A stretch of 64,000 nt of DNA, from positions 620,557 through 684,556 of the forward strand of contig NZ_FNBW01000001.1 in assembly GCF_900102465.1 (NCBI RefSeq), in the 5' to 3' direction. Below, one piece after another: positions 1 through 9,404 of this stretch (positions are counted from its first letter, which is position 1; every line of letters begins with the position of its first letter). The position numbers and the translations under genes are program-made. Below the pieces are notes generated by a model. It did no database searches, had not been told where the DNA came from, and saw nothing but the letters and a program-made list of their open reading frames with translations. Origin of the DNA: Thalassobaculum litoreum DSM 18839. GTDB lineage: Bacteria > Pseudomonadota > Alphaproteobacteria > Thalassobaculales > Thalassobaculaceae.

Positions 1-808
1 GCGCTTCGCATCGGCCCATCTCGCGCGCCCGCTGCACCTCGCCTTCACCTATGACGAGGAGACCGGCTGTTTCGGCGCGCCACGGCTGATCGAGGGGATC
101 GCGGAGAGCGGGCTGCATCCCAAGGTCTGCATCGTCGGCGAACCGACCGAGATGCGGATCATCGAAGGTCACAAGGGCTGCTACGAATACACCACCGAGT
201 TCACCGGGCTGGAGGGCCATGCCTCCAATCCGGATGCCGGGATCAACGCCGTGGAGTTCGCCGCCCGCTTCGTCGCCAAGCTGCTGGAGACCGGCGAGGT
301 GATGCGCCACCGCGCGCCGGCCGACAGCCGGTTCGACCCGCCCCACACCACACTGCAATGCGGCGTGATCCAGGGCGGCATCGCCCGCAACGTCATCCCG
401 CGCCACTGCTCGCTGGAATGGGAGATGCGGCCGGTGAACCGCGCCGACGCCGATCTGGCCAAGGAGATCCTGCGCGACTATGTCGACCGGGAGCTGCTGC
501 CACGCATGCATGCCGTCGACCTGAAGGCCGGCATCATCACCCACACCATCGGCGAAGTGGAAGGGCTGGAGCCGATGCTCGACAGCGAGGCTGTGGCCCT
601 GGTGTCGGAGCTGACCGGCGCGAACGCGGCGGAGGTCGTGGCGTTCGGCACCGAGGCCGGGCTGTTCCAGGCGGCCGGCATCCACACGGTGGTCTGCGGC
701 CCCGGCAGCATCGAACAGGCGCACAAGCCGGACGAATTCGTCAGCCTCGACCAGCTCCAGCAATGCGCGACGATGATCGAACGGCTGCTGCCGAAGCTGG
801 CGGCTTAG
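1..808 (+). CDS. argE: Acetylornithine deacetylase-type M20 metallohydrolase, 5' truncated by window edge
   Basis: Reading starts in frame at base 2, so about 268 C-terminal residues are visible and the N-terminus lies outside. The family hydrolyses N2-acetylornithine to ornithine and acetate with two zinc ions in the cytosol. Visible M20 marks: the DEETG catalytic-glutamate segment near base 55, VGEPTEM, the HKG turn that opens the dimerisation domain, and the C-terminal FGTEAGLFQ and QAHKPDEF segments carrying the last zinc ligand. These last two are characteristic of ArgE rather than DapE. Related M20 deacetylases acting on other N-acyl amino acids cannot be excluded, and the adjacent divergent genes look catabolic rather than part of arginine synthesis. 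Confidence 0.85.
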   Translation, partial: RFASAHLARPLHLAFTYDEETGCFGAPRLIEGIAESGLHPKVCIVGEPTEMRIIEGHKGCYEYTTEFTGLEGHASNPDAGINAVEFAARFVAKLLETGEVMRHRAPADSRFDPPHTTLQCGVIQGGIARNVIPRHCSLEWEMRPVNRADADLAKEILRDYVDRELLPRMHAVDLKAGIITHTIGEVEGLEPMLDSEAVALVSELTGANAAEVVAFGTEAGLFQAAGIHTVVCGPGSIEQAHKPDEFVSLDQLQQCATMIERLLPKLAA

Positions 809-864
809 GCAAGGCCAGCGTCGGCTAGTCGTATGCCGTACCGCGCGTCACGCGGAATCGTAGG

Positions 865-975
865 CCCCGGCCCAAGGCCGGGGAGTGTGAGAAGGGTAAC
901 GGGTCGCAACAGTCGTCCGGCCCTTCCCTACCCTTCGTCTTCTCTTTGACTTGCACTTCCCGGCCTTGTGCCGGG
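865..975. repeat. Two GC-rich palindromic (REP-like) units between convergent genes
   Basis: A perfect 8-bp stem with a 3-base loop lies at 865-883 (CCCCGGCC/GGCCGGGG). A second hairpin lies at 959-975 (CCCGGC/GCCGGG). Both sit in the 211-base gap between the ArgE-like gene and the convergent racemase-like gene. The core resembles other palindromes in this window (near 10600, 18230 and 23100), so they look like members of a dispersed intergenic repeat. They may also end transcription, though neither has a T-tract. Confidence 0.5.
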
Positions 976-1019
976 ACCCACGCGTCCGTCTGCCTGGACC
1001 GCGGGCTGGGCGCCGTGAC

Positions 1020-1790
1020 CTATGCCGCCTGCTCCAGTCCTGAAACACCGAACAGCCGTCCGCCCGCCGGCACGGCGTCCTGCACTCCGGCCAACCGCAT
1101 CATGTGCCAGGCGAGCACCTGGTTGCTGGCGAGCACCGGTACGCCGATCCGGCGCTCGGCCTCGGCCAGCACCGGGGCCATGCGCAGGTTGGTGCAGGAC
1201 ATGAACACCCCGTCCACCTCCTGTCCGGCCACCGTCTGCTCGATCGCCGCCAGCAGGGAACGCGGGGTCATGCGGGCGACCACGCTCTCGCGCCCCTCGT
1301 CGAAGCTGGCGAAGGCGCCGATCTCCGTGCCCGAAGCCTGAAACGCCTCGCGCAGGGCGCGGGACACCGGCTCCACATAGGGCGACAGCAGCGCGATCCG
1401 GCGCAGTCCGAGCGCCTCGAAGGCGGCCCGCGCCGCCGACAGCGGCTCGGACACCGCCGCGCGCGGATAATGCTCATGGATGCAGGCGGCCACGCCGTGG
1501 GGGCCGATCACCGTGGCGCCGGAGGTGCAGCCGTAGCCGATCACGTCGAAGGGAGCGGTCTCCGGCAGCATCGAGGTGGCGCGTGGGATGTCCTCGCGCA
1601 TCCGGGCCAGGGACTCCGCGGTGACGTCGGCGGCCATCTGCACCCGGCTGTGATAGAGCACGACCCCGTCGGTCGGCACGAAGCAGCGGAACTCGTGCTC
1701 GATGGTCTCGTCGGTCTTCAGCACGATCAGGCCAAGCGTGGCCCGCGTTCCGATCCCGTCATCCGTCTCGAACGCCAGGGGCATCTTCAT
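1020..1790 (-). CDS. Asp/Glu racemase-superfamily protein (maleate isomerase / EutA-like)
   Basis: 256 residues, the usual size for the maleate cis-trans isomerase and arylmalonate decarboxylase branch of the Asp/Glu racemase superfamily. Two conserved cysteine motifs are visible: GYGCTSGA near residue 88 and SCTNLR near residue 199. These are the paired active-site cysteines of the maleate isomerase type. It lies 27 bases downstream of an M24 peptidase-like gene on the same strand, so the two are probably co-transcribed. A racemase-like EutA next to an M24 enzyme (EutD/DoeA) is typical of ectoine-utilisation loci, but other ectoine genes are not visible, so the substrate is unknown. Confidence 0.75.
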   Translation of the reverse strand: MKMPLAFETDDGIGTRATLGLIVLKTDETIEHEFRCFVPTDGVVLYHSRVQMAADVTAESLARMREDIPRATSMLPETAPFDVIGYGCTSGATVIGPHGVAACIHEHYPRAAVSEPLSAARAAFEALGLRRIALLSPYVEPVSRALREAFQASGTEIGAFASFDEGRESVVARMTPRSLLAAIEQTVAGQEVDGVFMSCTNLRMAPVLAEAERRIGVPVLASNQVLAWHMMRLAGVQDAVPAGGRLFGVSGLEQAA

Positions 1791-1817
1791 TCCCTTCCTG
1801 TTCTTCGTCTCCGGATC

Positions 1818-3002
1818 TCATGATGCGCTCAGCACCGGGATATCACGGGCGGCACGTCGGGTCAGCAGCCGCGGCGCTCCCTCCGTGATCGCCACATTCT
1901 CCTCATGCACCATCATGCGGCCCGGTGCCGTCGCCATGCCCGGCTCCAGGGTCATCACGAAGCCCGGTTCCAGCACCGTCTCGTCCCAGTCGGCAATCGA
2001 CGGGAACTCGGTCAGTACCATGCCGAGCCCATGACCGAGCCGACCGACGGCGCCGCCCGCCGAGGGATCGGCCAGGGGGGCCGTCACCGCATTCATCGCC
2101 CGGAACAGGTCGGCACAGGTGCCCCCGGCCCGCGCGACGGCAAGCCCTGCCTCCGTCGCCTGCCAGACCGCCTCGTAGGACCGCCTGACCGCGTCCGAGG
2201 GCGGGCCGACCGAGAAGTTGCGGTCGAAGTCGCAGTAATACCCGTCGAACACCAGCCCGACATCCAGGATCAGTACGTCCCCCGCCTGGAGGCGACGCTC
2301 CGAGGGCGGCGAGATGATGTCGCCGTATCCCCCCGGCCCGGCCCCGCCGACCAGATAGTCCACGTCGTCCGCCCCGGCCTCAAGGCAGGCGATCTTGAAG
2401 GCGCGGAACACCTCCAGCTCGGTCATTCCGGCCCCGGCGATCTCCGGCAGCCGGTCGAAGGCGTCGCAGGCGATGCGGCAGGCTTCCGCGATCTTGTCGA
2501 TCTCGGCCGGCGACTTCACCTGGCGTAACGTGCGCATCACCTGCGTGGCGTCCTGCCAGCCGATCCCCGGCATCCCGTCGCGCAGCGCCTGCAGGCCGGC
2601 CAGCGGCATCCGGACATGGGTCTCCGGCCCCATGGGAAGGCCGACCATTCCGCCCTCGCCCGCCGCCTCGCGGATCGCCTCCGACAGCACGGACTGCCCG
2701 TCGTCGCTGGGATGCGGCGAAGACCAGGTGCGGATGTCGTCGATCCAGGTCCGTCCCATCGCCTCCGACCCGATGCCCGGAATGACGGCGACCGGTTTGC
2801 CCGCGCCGGGCACCACCAGGAACCAGGGCCGGGTCGGGCTCAGCCAGAACTGGGTGAGGAAGCCGGTGAACCACCGGATGTCCGGCTCGGTGGTCAGCAA
2901 CAGCGCGTCCAGGCCGCGCGCCGCCATCAGCGTCTGGGCGCGTGCCAGCCTGGCCTCGAACTCTGCGTCGGGGAATCCGCGCGGGGGTCTGCCATCGCCC
3001 AT
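1818..3002 (-). CDS. M24 family metallopeptidase-like hydrolase (Xaa-Pro peptidase / ectoine hydrolase-like)
   Basis: 394 residues from the chosen ATG at 3002, where an AGAGAG-like ribosome site lies just upstream; an in-frame ATG at 3032 behind a G-rich stretch is the alternative. The N-terminal creatinase-type domain spans roughly residues 15-150 and the pita-bread catalytic domain about 165-385. Metal-ligand segments are visible: LDVGLVFDGYYCDFDRNF with the paired aspartates, the GHGLGM histidine, TLEPG and the C-terminal HEENV. Such proteins are aminopeptidases P, creatinases or ectoine hydrolases (DoeA/EutD). The EutA-like neighbour makes hydrolysis of a cyclic or N-acyl amino acid more likely than general proline peptidase work. 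Confidence 0.75.
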   Translation of the reverse strand: MGDGRPPRGFPDAEFEARLARAQTLMAARGLDALLLTTEPDIRWFTGFLTQFWLSPTRPWFLVVPGAGKPVAVIPGIGSEAMGRTWIDDIRTWSSPHPSDDGQSVLSEAIREAAGEGGMVGLPMGPETHVRMPLAGLQALRDGMPGIGWQDATQVMRTLRQVKSPAEIDKIAEACRIACDAFDRLPEIAGAGMTELEVFRAFKIACLEAGADDVDYLVGGAGPGGYGDIISPPSERRLQAGDVLILDVGLVFDGYYCDFDRNFSVGPPSDAVRRSYEAVWQATEAGLAVARAGGTCADLFRAMNAVTAPLADPSAGGAVGRLGHGLGMVLTEFPSIADWDETVLEPGFVMTLEPGMATAPGRMMVHEENVAITEGAPRLLTRRAARDIPVLSAS

Positions 3003-3163
3003 GGTGGTCTCTCTGAGGCCGTAATTCCCCATCGTTCCATGAACCCCCACCCGGAAACAATTGAAACAAAACGGCGAGCATCGGGAAGTCGGTCCGAAAC
3101 ATCGCCCCCTCAGAGTCGCCATCCAACAGCGACGCGAACCGAGTCCCCCCACAGGAGGTCGCC

Positions 3164-3436
3164 ATGACCCAGAGAACCGACAATCCCTTCATGATCGCCG
3201 CTTCGGCCCTGTCCGAGCCCTATGCCGCCCTGGCCGGCGTCGCGCATCTTCTCGCCTGGCCGTTCCGGTCGATCAGCCGCGCCTATCGCATGCGGCGCAC
3301 CGCGATGGAGCTGGAGAACCTCGACGCCCGGACCCTGCGCGACATCGGCATCGAGCGCATGAGCATCAACCACATCGCGCGCGCCTCGGTGGACCACCCC
3401 GCCGCCGACCCGCGTCAGGCCGTGACCTGGCGTTGA
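3164..3436 (+). CDS. DUF1127 domain small protein
   Basis: 90 residues with a strong AGGAGG ribosome site seven bases before the ATG. The C-terminal half has the DUF1127 pattern: an arginine-rich stretch, then MELENLDARTLRDIGIER. The N-terminal third is hydrophobic and may associate with the membrane. DUF1127 proteins are common in alphaproteobacteria; some members affect phosphate, carbon or RNA metabolism, but no general function is settled. It ends 17 bases before the histidine kinase gene and could be co-transcribed with it. Confidence 0.85.
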   Translation: MTQRTDNPFMIAASALSEPYAALAGVAHLLAWPFRSISRAYRMRRTAMELENLDARTLRDIGIERMSINHIARASVDHPAADPRQAVTWR

Positions 3437-3452
3437 TGCGGAGACGCGGAGG

Positions 3453-6275
3453 ATGGCGAGACATGGCATAGTATCGCGAGCGCGTCCGGCCGCCCCCGGA
3501 CATTCCACATCCAGATCGCGACGCCGCCCCGCCATGATCGCCGATCCAAAAGCCGACCCGGCCGCTCCGGCCTCGCCCGTTTCCGTACCCGTCCGGTATG
3601 CGGAGATGGGCGAGGCCCATCGCGCCGCGCTGCTCGACTTCGCGGTCGCCCACTCCTCCATCGTCTTCTATCTGGTCGATATCGATGCCGACCGCCGCAC
3701 GGTCTATATCAGCGACAATGTCGAGGCGGTGACCGGCCATCCGGCCGCCCGCTTCGTGGACGACAGCGGCTTCGGCACGTCGCTGATCCACCCCGACGAC
3801 ATGGACACCTATTTCGGCACCCTGGATGCGACGCCGGAGAAGACCGGCGAGACGGTGATCGAATACCGGCTGCGCGATAGCGACGGCGACTACATGTGGA
3901 TCCGCGACCGGCTGCGCATGATCGAAGACAGCGCGCCTGGCGAGCCGCGCATGCTGGTCGGCAGCATGGCCGACATCACCATCGAGAAAGAGGCGGTCGC
4001 CCGCGTCGGTCAGGCCGAGGCGATCAACCGCGTGCTGCTCGGCAACGTCCTGGACGCCATCGTCGCCACCGACGAGGACGGACTGATCGTCGAGTTCAAC
4101 CCGGCCGCCGAGAAGATGTTCGGATACTCCCGCGGCCGGGCCATCGGCCAGCCGATCGGAGACCTGATCGTCTCCGACGAGCACCGTGCCGGCCCCGACG
4201 GCGGTGTGCCCCTGTTCGCCGCCGACGGTCGGATGAGCCGGGCGTCGCGACGTCTGGAGACCCAGGCCAAGCGGGCCGATGGCGGCCTCTTTCCGGTCGA
4301 GATCGCCATCGCCCATGCCGAGATCGACGGCAAGGCGATCATCATCGCCGACATTCAGGACATCTCCGAACGCCTCGCCGCCCGCGCCGAGCGGCAGAAG
4401 ATCGCCCAGCTCCTGCAGGACGCCATCAACAGCATGAGCGAGGGCTTCGTCATCAGCGCCCCGGACAGCACCGTGCTGTACTGCAACGAGGCGTTCTCCG
4501 CCCCGTACGGCATGACGCCGGAGGAAATGGTCGGAAGCGACCGGACGCAGAACATCAAGCGCTTCTTCAAGAACGTGCGCCGGTTCGACGGCCGGCTGGT
4601 CGAGGGCGACACCAGCCAGATCCGCTGGATCGTCTCTCGCCTGGCCGATTACGACGGCGAGCCGATCGAGGTCGAACTGACCAACGGCGAGTGGCGTCTG
4701 ATGGTCAATCACCGGACCACCGATGGCGGCTCGGTCACCATCCGCGCCGACATCACCGGACGCAAACGCGCCGAGCAGTCGCTGCGCCAGAGCGAGGCGC
4801 TGATCCGCCGCATCCTCGACGCCTGCCCGGTCCCGGTCGGGATGACCCAGGCCGAGGATGGCCGGATCATCTATGAGAGCCCCGCCTCCCGGCAGATGTT
4901 CCAGCGGGATTCCATGGGCGGCGCGATGTCCGCCCGCGACTTCTTCGTCGATCCGGCCGACCGCGACCGCTACCTGGAGATTCTGCGCCGCGACCGCCGC
5001 GTCGATGCCTTCGAGACCTTCCTGCGACGCTCGGACGGCACCGAATTCTGCGCCTCGGTCGCCGCCCGGCTGGTGGAATACCAGGGCCACGAGGTGGTGG
5101 TCTCCTCCACCTACGACCTCACCGAACGCCGCAAGCTGGAAGAGGAGATGGCCCGCCAGCGCGAGGCGCTTCATCAGTCGGAGAAGTTGAGCGCCCTGGG
5201 CGAGCTGCTCGCCGGGGTCAGTCACGAGCTGAACAACCCGCTCTCCGTCGTCGTCGGCCAGGCGATGCTGTTGCGCGAGACCGCCCGCGAGCCGGCGATC
5301 GTCGAGCGCGCCCGCAAGATCGGCGACGCCGCCGACCGCTGCGCCCGCATCGTGAAAACCTTCCTGGCCATGGCCCGCCAGCAGCCGAGCGAGATGCGCC
5401 CGGTCCGTCTGAACGACATCGTCGAGAGCGCGCTGGAGATGACCGGCTACATGCTGCGCACCCACGACGTGGATGTGAGCCTGGAGTTGAACCCCACCGT
5501 GCCGTCGATCATGGCCGATGGCGACCAGATCAATCAGGTGCTCACCAACCTGATCGTCAATGCCCTGCACGCCATGGAGAACCAGCCGATGCCGCATCGC
5601 CTGCGGCTGGTCACCCATTACGACCGCGGCCGGCGCCAGGCCGTGCTGAAGGTAATCGACAACGGCCGTGGCGTACCCGAGGAGGTGGCGTCGCGGATCT
5701 TCGAGCCGTTCTTCACCACCAAGGATCTCGGCGAAGGCACGGGCATCGGCCTGACCATCGTCCACCGCATCGTCGACGCCCATGGCGGCGCGATATCGCT
5801 GGACAGCGCGCCGGGCAAGGGCGCCACCTTCGTCCTGCGCTTCCCGACCTGTGCAGCCATCGGCGATCAGGACGGCGACGAGATCGAAGGCGGCGAGGAT
5901 ACCGGCCTGTCGGTGCTGGTGATCGACGACGAGCCGGAGGTGGCCGAGATCATCCGCGAGTCGCTGGCGTCCGACGGCCATACCGTCGACGTGGCGACCT
6001 CCGGCCGGGCGGCGTTGGAGCGCCTGCTGTTCCGCCAGTACGACGCTATCCTGAGCGACGTGCGGATGCCCGATCTCGACGGGCCGGCCCTGTATTCCGT
6101 GGTCTGCGACCGCCATCCGGAGCTGCTGGCCCGCATGGCCTTCATCACCGGCGACACCATGAGTCCGGCGATCCGCCGGTTCCTGGACGACGCCGGACGC
6201 CCCTATCTGGAGAAGCCGGTGATGCCGGCGGAGCTGCGCAGCCTGATCTCCCGGCTGGCGGAGGCCGGGGCGTGA
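3453..6275 (+). CDS. Multi-PAS hybrid sensor histidine kinase with C-terminal receiver
   Basis: 940 residues without a convincing membrane segment, so probably a cytosolic sensor. Four PAS-type domains lie at about residues 60-180, 190-310, 318-440 and 450-560. The HisKA domain follows with H591 in GVSHELNNP, then an HATPase domain with NLIVNALHAM, DNGRGV and GTGIGLTIV. A receiver domain starts near residue 820, with D869 in SDVRMPD as the likely phosphoacceptor. The ATG at 3453 has GGAG about nine bases upstream; the ATG at 3534 would remove an arginine-rich tail. The OmpR-type regulator overlaps its stop codon and is its obvious partner. The signal is not readable from sequence. Confidence 0.92.
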   Translation: MARHGIVSRARPAAPGHSTSRSRRRPAMIADPKADPAAPASPVSVPVRYAEMGEAHRAALLDFAVAHSSIVFYLVDIDADRRTVYISDNVEAVTGHPAARFVDDSGFGTSLIHPDDMDTYFGTLDATPEKTGETVIEYRLRDSDGDYMWIRDRLRMIEDSAPGEPRMLVGSMADITIEKEAVARVGQAEAINRVLLGNVLDAIVATDEDGLIVEFNPAAEKMFGYSRGRAIGQPIGDLIVSDEHRAGPDGGVPLFAADGRMSRASRRLETQAKRADGGLFPVEIAIAHAEIDGKAIIIADIQDISERLAARAERQKIAQLLQDAINSMSEGFVISAPDSTVLYCNEAFSAPYGMTPEEMVGSDRTQNIKRFFKNVRRFDGRLVEGDTSQIRWIVSRLADYDGEPIEVELTNGEWRLMVNHRTTDGGSVTIRADITGRKRAEQSLRQSEALIRRILDACPVPVGMTQAEDGRIIYESPASRQMFQRDSMGGAMSARDFFVDPADRDRYLEILRRDRRVDAFETFLRRSDGTEFCASVAARLVEYQGHEVVVSSTYDLTERRKLEEEMARQREALHQSEKLSALGELLAGVSHELNNPLSVVVGQAMLLRETAREPAIVERARKIGDAADRCARIVKTFLAMARQQPSEMRPVRLNDIVESALEMTGYMLRTHDVDVSLELNPTVPSIMADGDQINQVLTNLIVNALHAMENQPMPHRLRLVTHYDRGRRQAVLKVIDNGRGVPEEVASRIFEPFFTTKDLGEGTGIGLTIVHRIVDAHGGAISLDSAPGKGATFVLRFPTCAAIGDQDGDEIEGGEDTGLSVLVIDDEPEVAEIIRESLASDGHTVDVATSGRAALERLLFRQYDAILSDVRMPDLDGPALYSVVCDRHPELLARMAFITGDTMSPAIRRFLDDAGRPYLEKPVMPAELRSLISRLAEAGA

Positions 6276-6988
6276 GCGACCGGATCCACATCGCCGTGGT
6301 GGACGACGAGCGCGACATTCGCGAGACCGTCGCCGAATACCTGGAGATCAACGGCTACCGCGTCAGCAAGGCCGATGGCGGCACCGCCCTGCGCCGGCTG
6401 GTGGATCAGTCGGATCTGGATCTCGTCATCCTCGACATCACCATGCCCGGCGAGGACGGCCTCAGCCTCGCCCGCCACCTGCGGGAGCGGAGCGGCGCCG
6501 GCGTGATCATGCTCACCGCCCGCGACGCGGTGGTGGAGCGGGTCGTCGGCATCGAGATGGGCGCCGACGACTATGTGACCAAGCCGTTCGACCTGCGCGA
6601 GCTGCTGGCCCGGGTCAAGGCGGTGCTGCGCCGGGTGCGGCGGACCCCCGACACGGCGGTGGATGCCGGCCAGCGGGTGCGCTTCGGCAGCCACATGCTC
6701 GACCTCGACGCCCACAAACTGTTCGACGGCGCCGGCGACGAGGTGGCGATCACGGCGATGGAGTTCGACCTGCTGCGGACCTTCGCCGAGCGCCCGAACC
6801 GGGTACTGTCGCGCGAGCAGCTTCTGGACCTGGCACATAATCGGGACAGCGACCCGTTCGACCGCTCCATCGACATCCGCATCGCCCGTCTGCGCCGCAA
6901 GATCGAACCGGACCCGAAGACCCCGACGGTGATCAAGACCGTGCGCGGGGCGGGGTATCTGTTCGTGCCGGCGAAGGCCGCGGGTTAA
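6272..6988 (+). CDS. OmpR/PhoB-family response regulator
   Basis: 238 residues. The GTG start overlaps the stop codon of the kinase gene (GTGA), showing translational coupling. The receiver domain covers residues 5-118, with acidic DD at 11-12, phosphoacceptor D55 in LDITMPG and the conserved lysine in VTKPFDLRELLARV. The C-terminal winged helix spans about 135-235 and ends in IKTVRGAGYLF, the classic wing motif. It most likely receives phosphate from the upstream hybrid kinase and acts as a transcription factor. Target genes cannot be told. Confidence 0.93.
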   Translation: MSDRIHIAVVDDERDIRETVAEYLEINGYRVSKADGGTALRRLVDQSDLDLVILDITMPGEDGLSLARHLRERSGAGVIMLTARDAVVERVVGIEMGADDYVTKPFDLRELLARVKAVLRRVRRTPDTAVDAGQRVRFGSHMLDLDAHKLFDGAGDEVAITAMEFDLLRTFAERPNRVLSREQLLDLAHNRDSDPFDRSIDIRIARLRRKIEPDPKTPTVIKTVRGAGYLFVPAKAAG

Positions 6989-7182
6989 TCCCCTCCGCTT
7001 CCCCATCATCCTACCGTCCCGTTTTGATCCGGGTCCCAGCGCGCTCGAACAGTGCGGCATTTCTCACATCGAGCGCCCCACTGAAACGCCCCTGAAACCA
7101 AAACCCGGATCCGGCGAAACCGGCGCGAAAAGGTCGGCCCGCATTCTGGCTCCATCGAGAGTTCGACCGGAGCCGTCCGCAG

Positions 7183-8052
7183 ATGTTCACCCTCCCCGTC
7201 GCCGGAACTGAGATCGCCGTGCACCGCAGCGGCAGTAGCAACGGCAGCGGCACACCCGTCGTGCTGCTGCACTGTTCGGCCGCCGGCGCGCGGCAGATGC
7301 AGGTCTTCGCCGAGGCCCTGCGCGACCGCTTCACCGTCGGCCCGCTCGACATCCTGATCCCCGACCTGCACGGCTACGGCGCGTCGGCGACCCGCCAGGG
7401 CGCCCACCCGCTGAGACTGGCCCACGAGGCCGCCATCGTCGCCAGCCTGTCCCGGCATGTGGGCGGACCGGTGCATGTGATCGGACATTCCTACGGCGGC
7501 GCCGTCGCTCTCGCCGCCGCCCACGGCCGCCCGGACCTCGTCCGCTCCCTGGTGCTGATCGAGCCCGTCAGCTTCCATCTGCTGCAAGGCGGCGACAGCC
7601 GAGACGATACGCTTCTGGCCGAGATCGGTCGGGTGGCGGGCGCCGTGCGCCAGGGCGTGCTGACCGACCGGCCCGAGGCCGGCATGGCGGCGTTCGTGAA
7701 CTTCTGGAGCGGACCGGGGAGCTGGGAAGGACTGTCGCAGCGGGCGCGCGCGGCGATGGCCCAGCACGCCCCCCAGGTCGCCCGCAATTTCCAGGCGGCG
7801 TTCGATCACCCGACGCGGCTGCACGACATCACCCGGTTCCCGGTCCCCACGCGACTGATCTATGGCGGCCGCACCCGGCCGATCGCCCGGCGCATCGTCG
7901 AGCTGATCGAACGCACCCTGCCCGACGTGTCCCTGCGGATCGTGCCGGAGGCCGGTCACATGGCCCCGCTCTCCGATCCCTGCGCGACGGCCGCCCTGGC
8001 CGCGGCACAGCTCTGCCTGATCCAACCCAACCCGGTAACCAGCGCCGCCTGA
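7183..8052 (+). CDS. Alpha/beta hydrolase, co-oriented with metY and metA
   Basis: 289 residues with a standard alpha/beta-hydrolase fold. VLLHCSAAG forms the oxyanion strand, GHSYGGAV near residue 104 carries the nucleophilic serine, and EAGHMAPL near residue 258 carries the catalytic histidine. A helical lid lies between about 135 and 210. It lacks the length of MetX acetyltransferases, so it is not itself the homoserine acyltransferase. It ends 36 bases before metY, so the three genes may form an operon; the substrate is unknown. The 194 bases upstream contain no recognisable SAM riboswitch. Confidence 0.8.
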   Translation: MFTLPVAGTEIAVHRSGSSNGSGTPVVLLHCSAAGARQMQVFAEALRDRFTVGPLDILIPDLHGYGASATRQGAHPLRLAHEAAIVASLSRHVGGPVHVIGHSYGGAVALAAAHGRPDLVRSLVLIEPVSFHLLQGGDSRDDTLLAEIGRVAGAVRQGVLTDRPEAGMAAFVNFWSGPGSWEGLSQRARAAMAQHAPQVARNFQAAFDHPTRLHDITRFPVPTRLIYGGRTRPIARRIVELIERTLPDVSLRIVPEAGHMAPLSDPCATAALAAAQLCLIQPNPVTSAA

Positions 8053-8088
8053 ACGCGCGGCACATCCCCCATTCAGCAAGGAACCCCC

Positions 8089-9396
8089 ATGCAGACCTAT
8101 ACCAAGCCGCAGACCATCGCCCTGCATACCGGCCACAGGGCCGACCCGAGCACCGGCTCCATCGCCGTGCCGATCCACATGACCACCAGCTACGACCTGG
8201 GCGACAGCGAGAACGGCCGCCAGCTCTTCGCCCTGGAGAAGATCGGCCACCTCTATACCCGCGTCAGCAACCCGACCACGGCGGTTCTGGAGCAGCGGAT
8301 CGCGGCGCTGGAGGGTGGCGTGGCCGCCCTGGCCACCGCGTCGGGACAGGCGGCGATCACGTTGGCGATCCAGAACATCGCCCATGCCGGCGACAACATC
8401 GTCGTCTCCAACGAGCTGTATGGCGGGTCGGTGAACCTGTTCGCCAACACCTTCCCGACCATGGGGATCGAGGTGAGGTTCGTCGATCCGAGCGATCCGG
8501 AGACTTTCCGGGCCGCCGCCGACGCCCGCACCCGCGCGTTCTTCGGCGAGAGCCTGCCGAACCCGAGCCTGGTGCCCTTCCCGATCCAGGAGGTCGCGCT
8601 GATCGGCGCGGAGCTCGGCATTCCGCTGATCATCGACAACACCTGCGCGCCGGTGATCTGCCGGCCGATCGACCACGGCGCCCATATCGTGGTGCATTCC
8701 TCCACCAAATATATCGGCGGCCACGGCACCGCCATCGGCGGGGTCATCGTCGATGCCGGCCGCTTCGACTGGGAGGCCCATGGCGACCGTTTCGCGATGC
8801 TGAACCGACCGGACCCGAGCTATCACGGCGCGGTCTGGGTCGAGGCCGCCAAGCCGCTGGGGCCGGTCGCCTATATCCTCAAGGCCCAGGCCACCCTGCT
8901 GCGCGATACCGGGGCGGCGATGAGCCCGTTCAACGCCTTCCTGTTCCTCCAGGGCCTGGAGACCCTGACCCTGCGGATGCGCGAGCATTGCCGCAACGCC
9001 GATGCGGTCGCGCTGTTCCTGGCCGACCATCCGGCGATCGCCCGGGTCATCCACCCGAGCCTGTTCACCGGATGGCGCAAGCAGCGGGTCGACACCTATC
9101 TCGCCGGCCGCCATGGCGGGCTGGTCGGGTTTGAGGCGGTCGGCGGCGTCGATGCCGGCCGGCGCTTCATCGACGCGGTCCGGATGATCCATCACGTGGC
9201 CAATATCGGCGACGCCCGGACCCTGGCCCTGCAGCCGGCCGTCTCGACCCACCAGCAGCTCTCCGAGGAACGCCAGCGCGCCGCCGGCGTCACCCCGGGT
9301 TTCGTGCGTCTCTCGGTCGGGATCGAGGATATCGACGACATCCTCGCCGACCTCTCCCAAGCCCTGCGGGCCGCCGCCTCTCTCCAGGCGGCCTGA
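8089..9396 (+). CDS. metY: O-acetylhomoserine sulfhydrylase (aminocarboxypropyltransferase)
   Basis: 435 residues, the normal length for MetY. It is a PLP enzyme of the Cys/Met metabolism family that makes homocysteine from O-acetylhomoserine and sulfide. The N-terminus shows the TLALHTG-type and LYTRVSNPTTAVLEQRIAAL segments, and the PLP lysine lies in HSSTKYIGGHG at about residue 209. AAGGA precedes the ATG by seven bases. The next gene encodes a MetA-family acyltransferase with an acetyl-type residue, which would supply the substrate. The neighbourhood therefore describes direct sulfhydrylation. Confidence 0.93.
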   Translation: MQTYTKPQTIALHTGHRADPSTGSIAVPIHMTTSYDLGDSENGRQLFALEKIGHLYTRVSNPTTAVLEQRIAALEGGVAALATASGQAAITLAIQNIAHAGDNIVVSNELYGGSVNLFANTFPTMGIEVRFVDPSDPETFRAAADARTRAFFGESLPNPSLVPFPIQEVALIGAELGIPLIIDNTCAPVICRPIDHGAHIVVHSSTKYIGGHGTAIGGVIVDAGRFDWEAHGDRFAMLNRPDPSYHGAVWVEAAKPLGPVAYILKAQATLLRDTGAAMSPFNAFLFLQGLETLTLRMREHCRNADAVALFLADHPAIARVIHPSLFTGWRKQRVDTYLAGRHGGLVGFEAVGGVDAGRRFIDAVRMIHHVANIGDARTLALQPAVSTHQQLSEERQRAAGVTPGFVRLSVGIEDIDDILADLSQALRAAASLQAA

Positions 9397-9404
9397 CGGG
9401 CCCC

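Noticed and set aside
3366-6116. A 916-codon open frame antisense to the histidine kinase gene
   Set aside because: It is low-complexity in character, rich in G, A, D, H and V, and mirrors the codon pattern of the opposite gene; GC-rich DNA produces such shadow frames.
6989-7182. Possible SAM-type riboswitch upstream of the alpha/beta hydrolase-metY unit
   Set aside because: The conserved SAM-II core and pseudoknot pattern are not visible; only weak GC hairpins are present.
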